Assembly (NCBI GenBank): GCA_964448305.1
Contig: CAYUWB010000012.1
Span: 1-33,487 of the forward strand
Source: Thioglobus_C sp964448305
GTDB taxonomy: Bacteria > Pseudomonadota > Gammaproteobacteria > PS1 > Pseudothioglobaceae
Length of the DNA stretch: 33,487 nucleotides
Direction: 5' to 3'
Numbering within the stretch: position 1 is the first letter of the stretch; each line of letters begins with the position of its first letter. This document shows, in pieces, positions 23,419 through 30,204 of the stretch. The notes below the pieces were generated by a model. It was not told the DNA's origin. It was given only the letters and a program-made list of their open reading frames with translations, and ran no database searches. The translations under genes and the position numbers were made by a program.

Positions 23419-24111
23419 TTATTTAGTGGTTAAACCTAACAATTTCCAATCATTTATACCACCACGGTAGTATTTGATCTTGTCTTGTGGGTAACCCATC
23501 GTCAACAATGCTCTGATTGAAGCTGGAGATTGACCACACCATGAACCATTACAGAACAAGTATAAAGTCTTGGCATTGTCGTAATTTAATACGCCATCCA
23601 TGTCTTTAACACCAAATGTCTCTGTCATGATATCTACTACAGCCATAGGATCTTTAGCTAACGCCTTAGAATTAAGCTTAGTAAATGGAACGTTTACCGC
23701 ATGTGGAATCGTACCTTTCTTAACCCAACCCGGTGTACGTGCGTCAACAACCAATACTGAAGTGTCTCCACCAGAAGCATCACGTGCAGCGTGGATAACG
23801 TCTAATTCAGTTACTGTTGCAACTCTAGCTGGTGTAAATGGTGCCGAAGGTTGAATACAGAATGGCGGACAAGGACGTGAAGTCTTAGCAAATGCAGGGT
23901 CAACTGCATTAGCGTTATCTCCATTACGAGAAATACCCGCAATTTCCATCACACCTTTTACAATACCAACAGGTTTGCTAGCTTTTTTTACTGGCGCTGA
24001 CGCAGAAGAGCCATTGTTCCAGTTGTGGCTAGCAGGTAAAAAATCTGCTGCGCTCACACCTAAAGCAAATGTTGAAGCAACTGCTAGTGCAAATAATTTA
24101 GTTTTCATCAT
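23419..24111 (-). CDS. Exported rhodanese-like protein, copy 1
   Basis: A 230-residue protein with a signal peptide (about 1-22), a short Ser/Ala/Lys linker, a conserved VGIVKGVME-AGISRN stretch and a CPPFC motif (Cys81, Cys85). A rhodanese domain (about 105-228) follows, with the active loop CNGSWCGQS (Cys187, Cys192). Periplasmic sulfur or thiol transfer is the likely role; the extra CPPFC pair could form a disulfide or bind metal. The start has an AGGAGA ribosome binding site. It is a tandem paralogue of the next upstream gene with about 17 differences over the last ~183 residues. Substrate and partner are unknown. Confidence 0.87.
   Translation of the reverse strand: MMKTKLFALAVASTFALGVSAADFLPASHNWNNGSSASAPVKKASKPVGIVKGVMEIAGISRNGDNANAVDPAFAKTSRPCPPFCIQPSAPFTPARVATVTELDVIHAARDASGGDTSVLVVDARTPGWVKKGTIPHAVNVPFTKLNSKALAKDPMAVVDIMTETFGVKDMDGVLNYDNAKTLYLFCNGSWCGQSPASIRALLTMGYPQDKIKYYRGGINDWKLLGLTTK
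23456..23588. repeat. 133-bp exact direct repeat, copy in rhodanese 1
   Basis: Positions 23456-23588 are identical to 24203-24335, at a constant offset of 747 bp. The match covers the rhodanese active loop and silent third positions. It indicates a recent duplication or gene conversion. Confidence 0.9.
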
Positions 24112-24126
24112 AATCTCCTAAAATTA

Positions 24127-24157
24127 TAAAAAGCACTTAACGAGTAAGTGCTTTTTA
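24127..24157 (-). terminator. Intrinsic terminator between the two rhodanese genes
   Basis: A 12-13 bp perfect stem (24127-24139 with 24145-24157) around a 5-nt loop, followed on the reverse strand by further A/T. It begins 9 bp past the stop of rhodanese copy 2 and ends shortly before the ribosome binding site of copy 1, so copy 1 either depends on read-through or has an unseen promoter. Confidence 0.7.
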
Positions 24158-24165
24158 AAAATCAA

Positions 24166-24807
24166 TTATTTAGCTGTTAAGCCTAAAGATTTCCAAGAGT
24201 TCATACCACCACGGTAGTATTTGATCTTGTCTTGTGGGTAACCCATCGTCAACAATGCTCTGATTGAAGCTGGAGATTGACCACACCATGAACCATTACA
24301 GAACAAGTATAAAGTCTTGGCATTGTCGTAATTTAGTACGCCATCCATGTCTTTAACACCGAATGTATCAGTCATAATATCTACTACAGCCATAGGGTCT
24401 TTAGCTAACGCCTTAGAGTTAAGCTTAGTAAATGGAACGTTTACTGCGTGTGGGATGGTGCCTTTCTTAACCCAACCCGGTGTACGTGCATCAACGACCA
24501 ATACTGAAGTGTCGCCACCAGCAGCATCACGCGCAGCATGGATAACGTCTAATTCAGTTACTGTGTCAACTTCTGCAGGCGAGAACGGTGCAGTTGGCTG
24601 AATACAGAATGGTGGACAAGGACGTGACGTTTTTGCAAACGCTGGGTCGATGGTTGCTTTGTTATCTTGGTTACGTGAAATACCCGCAACTTCCATAACG
24701 CCCTTTACAATACCAACCGCTTTGCCTGTTACTTTTTCTGCAAAAACTGGTGATACTGATAATGCTGCCGCAACAGCTGTACTTACTACTAATGTTTGAA
24801 GTTTCAT
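24166..24807 (-). CDS. Exported rhodanese-like protein, copy 2
   Basis: A 213-residue paralogue of the neighbouring rhodanese. The start at 24807 is chosen because it begins a clear signal peptide (residues 1-23, cleavage after VFA) behind a GGAGAG ribosome binding site; the 12 extra codons upstream are not credible. The same VGIVKGVME stretch, CPPFC motif (Cys64, Cys68) and rhodanese loop with Cys170 and Cys175 are present. It lacks the Ser/Ala linker of copy 1. DNA identity to copy 1 is very high in the 3' half, including a 133-bp exact match. Confidence 0.87.
   Translation of the reverse strand: MKLQTLVVSTAVAAALSVSPVFAEKVTGKAVGIVKGVMEVAGISRNQDNKATIDPAFAKTSRPCPPFCIQPTAPFSPAEVDTVTELDVIHAARDAAGGDTSVLVVDARTPGWVKKGTIPHAVNVPFTKLNSKALAKDPMAVVDIMTDTFGVKDMDGVLNYDNAKTLYLFCNGSWCGQSPASIRALLTMGYPQDKIKYYRGGMNSWKSLGLTAK
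24203..24335. repeat. 133-bp exact direct repeat, copy in rhodanese 2
   Basis: Partner of 23456-23588. On both sides of the block the two genes continue with scattered, mostly silent differences, so the homologous tract is longer than the exact match. Confidence 0.9.
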
Positions 24808-24830
24808 ACTTCTCTCCTCTTTTATATATA

Positions 24831-24852
24831 AAAAATAACTCATTATTGAGTT
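24831..24852 (-). terminator. Weak terminator candidate downstream of the small exported protein gene
   Basis: A 6-bp A+T-rich stem (24837-24842 with 24847-24852) and a 4-nt loop, followed on the reverse strand by ATTTTT. It lies about 45 bp beyond the stop of the 76-residue gene and before rhodanese copy 2. The stem is weak, so partial read-through is likely. Confidence 0.35.
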
Positions 24853-24896
24853 TTATTTATAGCCCCCCAAAGAAGCGGAACTAAAAATTCTTGTTG

Positions 24897-25127
24897 TTAA
24901 TCGCAGCTTGGCTCTTCTTCCAAATTGTGGTTAGCAAAGAAGTCCATGACACATTCTTCTTTTTCGTCTTCTTCAGCGCCGTCACAAAAATCTTGTGCGC
25001 CGTCACGAACCAATTGTTTTTGTGCTTCTGTTGCACCTGCACCTAATGCTGCTACAGTCTCGCCGTCTTGATGTGCAAACGATGTTGCGCTTAATAAAAA
25101 TCCAAATAATATGACTAACTTTTTCAC
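24897..25127 (-). CDS. Small acidic exported protein with three cysteines
   Basis: A 76-residue protein that I do not recognise. A signal peptide (residues 1-18, cleavage at SFA-H) leaves a mature chain of about 58 residues rich in Asp and Glu, with Cys48, Cys59 and Cys75. The spacing suggests a helical segment with a disulfide or metal site. The start is GTG at 25127 behind a strong AAGGAG ribosome binding site. It heads the exported block and has its own promoter candidate. Being small, acidic and thiol-bearing next to periplasmic rhodaneses, it might be a sulfur or metal carrier, but that is speculation. Confidence 0.75.
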   Translation of the reverse strand: MKKLVILFGFLLSATSFAHQDGETVAALGAGATEAQKQLVRDGAQDFCDGAEEDEKEECVMDFFANHNLEEEPSCD

Positions 25128-25163
25128 TATCTCTCTCCTTAGTTTTATTGCCCAAAAATTACC

Positions 25164-25191
25164 TTTATACCATCACCAATAAGGATTACAA
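25164..25191 (-). promoter_or_regulatory. Candidate sigma-70 promoter for the exported-protein block
   Basis: On the reverse strand TTGTAA (25186-25191) and TATAAA (25164-25169) are 16 bp apart, giving a leader of about 30 nt to the GTG start. The rest of the 148-bp gap to rnhA contains only A/T-rich DNA and a short inverted repeat (25238-25250). Confidence 0.4.
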
Positions 25192-25275
25192 GTTTTTTTT
25201 ATACTATTTGAATATCATAATATACTAATAATTAGGCGTTCATTTTGAACAATATCAAAAAAAACTATCTGTTAT

Positions 25276-25713
25276 TTAGCTCATTTCATCCATCGCCTGA
25301 TTGGCTAATTCGTCTGCCATGTCATTACCTATATCGCCACTATGGCCTTTCACCCAATGCCAATGCACATTGTGCTTGATATTAACTTCGTCAAGCTTTT
25401 GCCATAAGTCAACATTCTTGACTGGTTTTTTATTGGCCGTCTTCCAACCTCGTAATTTCCAGCCTTTAATCCATTCATTAATACCGCTCATCACATATTT
25501 AGAATCCGTATACAAGTCGATATCAATTGTGCTTGACTTAATCGCTTCTAATGCTTTGATGGCTGCCGTGAGTTCCATACGATTATTAGTGGTGTCTTTT
25601 TCACCACCTTTGAGTTTCTTGTCATGATCGCCGTATCGAAGCCACACACCCCAACCGCCGACACCCGGGTTGCCTCGACAACCACCATCGGTATAAATTA
25701 CTATTTTTTCCAT
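25276..25713 (-). CDS. rnhA: Ribonuclease HI
   Basis: A 145-residue enzyme that cleaves RNA in RNA-DNA hybrids, removing primers and R-loops. The catalytic carboxylates Asp9 (YTDGGCRGNPG), Glu47 (NRMELTA), Asp70 (YTDSKYV) and Asp134 are present, with His124 in the flexible loop. The start at 25713 gives the family N-terminus MEKIVIYTDG and lies 1 bp after the stop of the upstream amidotransferase gene. An ATG five codons earlier would overlap that gene by 14 bp. Confidence 0.95.
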   Translation of the reverse strand: MEKIVIYTDGGCRGNPGVGGWGVWLRYGDHDKKLKGGEKDTTNNRMELTAAIKALEAIKSSTIDIDLYTDSKYVMSGINEWIKGWKLRGWKTANKKPVKNVDLWQKLDEVNIKHNVHWHWVKGHSGDIGNDMADELANQAMDEMS

Positions 25714-25714
25714 A

Positions 25715-27487
25715 TCACTTACTTCCATCCACGTTTATTTGTATCCAGTACTCTAGTAACGCCAAATGCCATAAACGCGATCCATTCAGTGCAGTCATAT
25801 ATTGCTCTGGCTGGTTAATGATTTTTTGTACAAATGTTTGATTATAAACATCTCGATTAATGCACTGGGTGGAATTCAAGATATCAGCCATAAACTCTAA
25901 AAACTCACCGCGTACGTATTTAAGCGCTGGCATCGGAAAATAGCCTTTCTTGCGATCAATCACACTATCGGGTAATAAACCACGGGAAATCTGTTTAAGT
26001 GGGTGTTTGCCCCCTTCACTCATCTTTAAACCAGGTGAAATACCCAATGCATGCTCTACTAATTGATAATCCATAAACGGCACGCGCGCTTCCAGCCCCC
26101 AAGCCATGGTCATGTTATCAACACGTTTGACTGGGTCGTCAACTATTAAACGGGTGATATCTGTGCGAAAGACTTTGTCCATAAACTCATCCGCATTGGC
26201 TTTGGCAAACTCTTTATTAAGCCAATTTTGTGTGTGATTACCCGAATGATATTGCTTATTAACTGTTTGCAAATATTCTTCATAAGGTCTGTCGACATAG
26301 TGTTTAGAGAAGCGTTCCACTTCAGAGCCTGATTCAGCTTGCATACGTGAATACCAAAAATATCCCGCAAACGCCTCATCCGCACCTTGACCTGATAACA
26401 CCACTTTAATGTGTTTTGACACTTGCTCAGATAACAGATAAAAAGCCACCGCATCTTGACCGACCATTGGCTCTGCCATATTGGCAACTGCCTCACCCAA
26501 ACGTGGCAAAACTTGCGAATTAGGTACAACGTATTTTTCATGCGTGGTGTTAAACTGTTTAACAATCTGATCAGAATATTCAAACTCAGATCCGGCTTCG
26601 TCATCAATATCTTCAAAGCCAATTGAAAAAGTGCGAATATCTTGATGCCCTGCCTCATGTAACAAACCCACCAACAATGACGAATCTAGCCCGCCGGATA
26701 ATAGCACTCCAATTGGTACGTCAGCAGCATGCATTCTTTTAAGTACAGCGTCAGTTAATAACTCGTGCGTGCGTTCAATATGCTCGGCATCACTCAGATT
26801 AGATCTTTGTGCTTTGGGTTGCCAATAGGTTTTTTCTACCACCTTGCCTTTGGCGTCAATCGTCAAAGTAGTGGCTGGTTTTATTTTATTCACCCCATTT
26901 AAAATAGTATTGGGCGCTGGTACCACACCATGTAGGGATAACTGCTGTTGTAATGCCACTGAATTGATATCCGTATTAACCCCTATCGCGACTAAAGCTT
27001 GGGTGTTAGAAGCAAAGCTAAACACCTGATCAGTTAAACTAAAATATAAGGGTTTGATGCCCATACGATCACGAGCAACAAATAGCTGATTGGTTTTTTG
27101 ATTCCAAACACAAAAAGCAAACATACCATCTAAGTGAGTCACGCAATCCTCACCCCAAAAATGGTAGGCTTTAATAATCACTTCTGTATCTGAATGCGAA
27201 AAGAAAGTGTAACCTTGTTTGATTAAATCTTGACGCAGAGATTGATAATTGTAAATCGTGCCATTAAAAACCAACACCAAATCTAGTACCTCATCCACCA
27301 TGGGTTGTGATGCATGGTTTGATAAATCAATAATACTAAGACGCTGATGACCAAAACCAATCTGCCCACTTGACCACTGTCCAGAAGCATCTGGGCCACG
27401 ACGCGCAATTTTTTGCATCATCAGATCTAAATCTTGGTGATTGACTGATTTATCATCAAATCTTAATTGGCCACAAATACCGCACAT
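25715..27487 (-). CDS. AsnB-family glutamine amidotransferase, most like AsnO / NAGGN amidotransferase
   Basis: A 590-residue asparagine-synthase-type enzyme with an N-terminal class II glutaminase domain (nucleophile Cys2 in MCGICG, then RRGPD and FNG-IYN) and a C-terminal ATP pyrophosphatase domain with the SGGLDSS loop near residue 265. The C-terminal half, including DDPVKRVDNMTMAWGLEAR and VIDRKKGYFP, closely resembles the amidotransferase that makes the osmolyte N-acetylglutaminylglutamine amide. However, the NAGGN synthetase (GNAT/ATP-grasp) and peptidase partners usually found beside it are absent here. It could be a free-asparagine synthetase instead. It is followed by rnhA after 1 bp. 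Confidence 0.88.
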   Translation of the reverse strand: MCGICGQLRFDDKSVNHQDLDLMMQKIARRGPDASGQWSSGQIGFGHQRLSIIDLSNHASQPMVDEVLDLVLVFNGTIYNYQSLRQDLIKQGYTFFSHSDTEVIIKAYHFWGEDCVTHLDGMFAFCVWNQKTNQLFVARDRMGIKPLYFSLTDQVFSFASNTQALVAIGVNTDINSVALQQQLSLHGVVPAPNTILNGVNKIKPATTLTIDAKGKVVEKTYWQPKAQRSNLSDAEHIERTHELLTDAVLKRMHAADVPIGVLLSGGLDSSLLVGLLHEAGHQDIRTFSIGFEDIDDEAGSEFEYSDQIVKQFNTTHEKYVVPNSQVLPRLGEAVANMAEPMVGQDAVAFYLLSEQVSKHIKVVLSGQGADEAFAGYFWYSRMQAESGSEVERFSKHYVDRPYEEYLQTVNKQYHSGNHTQNWLNKEFAKANADEFMDKVFRTDITRLIVDDPVKRVDNMTMAWGLEARVPFMDYQLVEHALGISPGLKMSEGGKHPLKQISRGLLPDSVIDRKKGYFPMPALKYVRGEFLEFMADILNSTQCINRDVYNQTFVQKIINQPEQYMTALNGSRLWHLALLEYWIQINVDGSK

Positions 27488-27543
27488 ATTTTAAGTAGAG
27501 AAAATGTAAAATAGCTTATTTTATCAAGTATTACATATCGGTA

Positions 27544-28944
27544 ATGGCACAAACACTGTATGACAAACTAATGAGTGCACACGTGGTGCGTGAAGAAGCA
27601 ACCACAGCGCTTATCTATATTGACCGACAACTGATTCACGAGGTCACTTCCCCTCAGGCTTTTGAAGGTTTAGAAATGGCTGGCAGAAAACCTTGGCGCC
27701 TAGATGCCAATTTAGCTGTGCCTGATCATAATGTGCCAACAACTGAACGCTTTAGTGGTGTCGGTGGTATTGAAGATCCAATCTCAAAACTGCAAATTGA
27801 AACACTGGATAAAAACTGTGACACGTTTGGTATTAATGAAATTACCATGAACGATGTTCGTCAAGGCATTGTGCATGTGGTTGGCCCTGAGCAAGGTGCC
27901 ACCCTACCAGGCATGAGTATCGTTTGTGGCGATTCTCACACTTCCACCCATGGTGCACTCGGCGCATTGGCTTTTGGTATTGGTACCAGTGAAGTGGAGC
28001 ACGTACTTGCCACGGGTTGTTTATGGCAAGCTAAATCCAAAAATCTAAAAATTGAAGTGAGTGGCACGTTAAACGAATTTGTTAGCGCTAAAGATGTGGC
28101 GCTGTATATTATTGGCCAAATTGGCACTGCCGGTGGCACTGGTTATGCCATTGAATTTGCCGGTGATACCATTCAGGGTTTAAGTATTGAAGGTCGCATG
28201 ACACTTTGCAACATGGCGATTGAGGCTGGTGCACGTGTGGGCATGGTAGCGGTTGATGAAAAAACCATTGACTATGTTAAAGGCAGGCCATTAGCACCAA
28301 CCGATAGCGAGTGGGATAAGGCGGTCACTTATTGGCAAACTCTACATTCTGATTCTGATGCAAAATTTGATAAAACCATTAGTTTTAATGCAGACGATAT
28401 CAAACCCCAAGTCACTTGGGGAACATCTCCAGAAATGGTGGTCAGTATTGATGGCAACACACCTGATCCAGTTAAAGAAACTGATCCAGTTAAAGCAGAA
28501 AGCATTCGCAACGCGCTAAACTACATTCACCTAGAAGCCAATACACCAATCAATACCGTGGCTATTGACAAGGTCTTTATTGGTTCTTGCACCAATTCTC
28601 GCATTGAAGATTTGCGTGTGGCTGCCGCAGTTGCAAAAGGCAAACACATTGCCAACAACATCAAACTGGCTTTAGTCGTACCCGGCTCGGGCTTAATTAA
28701 AAAACAAGCAGAAGACGAGGGCTTAGACAAAATATTTACTAGTGCCGGGTTCGAGTGGCGCGAGGCAGGTTGTTCTATGTGCTTAGCCATGAACGCCGAC
28801 AAACTCGAAGTCGGAGAGCGCTGTGCCAGTACTTCTAATCGTAATTTTGAAGGTCGCCAAGGCCAAGGCTCATTTACCCATTTAGTCAGCCCTGCGATTG
28901 CAGCAGCCAGTGCCATTGCTGGTCATTTTTCGGAGGTGAAATAA
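27544..28944 (+). CDS. leuC: 3-isopropylmalate dehydratase large subunit
   Basis: A 466-residue aconitase-family subunit. With LeuD it isomerises 2-isopropylmalate to 3-isopropylmalate in leucine synthesis. The 4Fe-4S ligands are Cys349 (GSCTNSRIEDL), Cys410 and Cys413 (CSMCLAMN). The GDSHTSTHGALG motif is intact. Ribosome binding signals are weak. The 56-bp gap to the divergent amidotransferase gene is A/T-rich and holds a 7-bp inverted repeat with a 3-nt loop (27507-27523). The stop overlaps the leuD start by one base. Confidence 0.98.
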   Translation: MAQTLYDKLMSAHVVREEATTALIYIDRQLIHEVTSPQAFEGLEMAGRKPWRLDANLAVPDHNVPTTERFSGVGGIEDPISKLQIETLDKNCDTFGINEITMNDVRQGIVHVVGPEQGATLPGMSIVCGDSHTSTHGALGALAFGIGTSEVEHVLATGCLWQAKSKNLKIEVSGTLNEFVSAKDVALYIIGQIGTAGGTGYAIEFAGDTIQGLSIEGRMTLCNMAIEAGARVGMVAVDEKTIDYVKGRPLAPTDSEWDKAVTYWQTLHSDSDAKFDKTISFNADDIKPQVTWGTSPEMVVSIDGNTPDPVKETDPVKAESIRNALNYIHLEANTPINTVAIDKVFIGSCTNSRIEDLRVAAAVAKGKHIANNIKLALVVPGSGLIKKQAEDEGLDKIFTSAGFEWREAGCSMCLAMNADKLEVGERCASTSNRNFEGRQGQGSFTHLVSPAIAAASAIAGHFSEVK

Positions 28945-29558
28945 TGCAAGCATTTAAAACACTCACGTCTATCGCTGCACCACTTGATCGTGCCAATGTT
29001 GATACCGATGCCATCATTCCTAAGCAATTTTTAAAGTCCATCAAACGCTCGGGCTTTGGTCCAAATTTATTTGATGAATGGCGTTATCTTGATCACGGTG
29101 AAGTCGGTATGGACAATACCAAGCGCCCACTAAATACAGATTTTGTTTTAAATAAACCACAGTACCAAGGCGCACAAATACTACTTGCCCGTGAAAATTT
29201 TGGCTGTGGCTCCTCACGTGAACACGCACCATGGGCACTAGAAGATTACGGCTTTAGGGTGATTATCGCCCCAAGTTTTGCTGATATTTTTTACAACAAC
29301 TGTTTTAAGAATGGCATCTTGCCGATTGTTCAAAACAACGATGTGATGGATGAATTGTTTGATTTTGATGGTGAAATCACCATTGATCTTGAATCACAAA
29401 GTATTCATGCTAATGGTAAAAGCTATGCTTTTGAAGTAGATGCAGAGCGCAAGCGCCGCTTAATGAATGGTCTAGACGATATTGGTTTAACCTTACAATA
29501 TTCGGACGATATTAAAGCTTTTGAGAAGCATTATTTTAAAACTTATTCTTGGCTATAA
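28944..29558 (+). CDS. leuD: 3-isopropylmalate dehydratase small subunit
   Basis: A 204-residue swivelling-domain partner of LeuC. The substrate-binding GCGSSREHAPWAL motif, NVDTDAIIPKQFL and NNCFKNGILP are all present, and the length is normal. A strong GGAGGTG ribosome binding site lies inside the end of leuC, and the start codon overlaps the leuC stop (TAATG), so synthesis of the two subunits is coupled. leuB, which commonly follows, is not here; ruvA follows instead. Confidence 0.98.
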   Translation: MQAFKTLTSIAAPLDRANVDTDAIIPKQFLKSIKRSGFGPNLFDEWRYLDHGEVGMDNTKRPLNTDFVLNKPQYQGAQILLARENFGCGSSREHAPWALEDYGFRVIIAPSFADIFYNNCFKNGILPIVQNNDVMDELFDFDGEITIDLESQSIHANGKSYAFEVDAERKRRLMNGLDDIGLTLQYSDDIKAFEKHYFKTYSWL

Positions 29559-29559
29559 T
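29554..29559 (+). promoter_or_regulatory. Consensus -10 element positioned for a leaderless ruvA transcript
   Basis: TATAAT overlaps the leuD stop codon and ends 6 nt before the ruvA ATG, so initiation at the usual distance would fall on the A of the start codon. There is no Shine-Dalgarno in the 6-nt gap. The -35 region (TTATTT, 17 bp upstream) is poor. Confidence 0.35.
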
Positions 29560-29565
29560 TAATCC

Positions 29566-30153
29566 ATGATTGGGCGACTTAGCGGCAAAATTTTAGAAAA
29601 AAACCCACCTGAAATCTTACTTGAGGTTGCTGGTATTGGTTATGAGGTTCTATGCCCAATGTCGAGTTTTTATGAAATGGGTAACGAAAGTAATGTTTCT
29701 CTGCATACGCACTTATCCGTTAAAGAAGACTCTCATACGCTATACGGCTTTATCTCCAAAGACGAAAAAACCTTATTCAGAGAGTTGATTCGCGTGAATG
29801 GTATTGGCCCTAAAGTCGCACTCGCTATTCTTTCTCATCTTAATATTGCCTCACTGATGAACGCGGTTGCCAATGAAGATGATACACTACTCGCCAAAAC
29901 CCCAGGCATTGGCAAGAAAACAGCGCAAAAACTCATTGTAGAGCTTAAAGATCGATTAGAAAAATTAGAATTGAGTAATACACAATATCAAAAAATTACC
30001 GCCAGTAATTCTAACCCAAATACACAAAAAGCAATACAAGCATTACAAGCACTTGGGTTTAAGGCTAAAGAAGCTGATAGAATGCTTAGCGCTATTAATG
30101 ACGAATCACTTTCAACTGAAGAGCTGATCCGACAAGCACTGCAAAACAAGTAA
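29566..30153 (+). CDS. ruvA: Holliday junction DNA helicase subunit RuvA
   Basis: A 195-residue protein that binds four-way junctions and loads the RuvB motor in recombination and repair. It has an OB-fold domain I (MIGRLSGKILEK...), two helix-hairpin-helix motifs in domain II (VNGIGPKVALAIL near 80 and TPGIGKKTAQKLIVEL near 115), and the C-terminal RuvB-contacting domain after a flexible linker. ruvB and ruvC are not adjacent, unlike in many relatives. Confidence 0.97.
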   Translation: MIGRLSGKILEKNPPEILLEVAGIGYEVLCPMSSFYEMGNESNVSLHTHLSVKEDSHTLYGFISKDEKTLFRELIRVNGIGPKVALAILSHLNIASLMNAVANEDDTLLAKTPGIGKKTAQKLIVELKDRLEKLELSNTQYQKITASNSNPNTQKAIQALQALGFKAKEADRMLSAINDESLSTEELIRQALQNK

Positions 30154-30189
30154 GACCTTATGCAAGTATAGGTATTAAAACTCTAGTTT

Positions 30190-30198
30190 TGCTATAAT
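30190..30198 (+). promoter_or_regulatory. Extended -10 promoter placed for a leaderless transcript of the DUF255 gene
   Basis: TGCTATAAT is a full extended -10 element whose last base lies 7 nt before the A of the ATG at 30205, so the transcript would begin at the start codon. No Shine-Dalgarno is present. A small inverted repeat (30177-30190) lies just upstream. Confidence 0.5.
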
Positions 30199-30204
30199 CA
30201 AAAT

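Noticed and set aside
23600..24601. Two similar 84-codon forward frames antisense to the rhodanese genes (23600-23854 and 24347-24601).
   Set aside because: They resemble each other only because the two rhodanese genes are near-identical. No initiation signals or protein features are seen.
25192..25275. A small inverted repeat (25238-25250) and a T-run near the end of rnhA as a possible terminator or sRNA.
   Set aside because: The stem is only 5 bp of mixed A/T, and the T-run next to the rnhA stop is not preceded by a usable stem.
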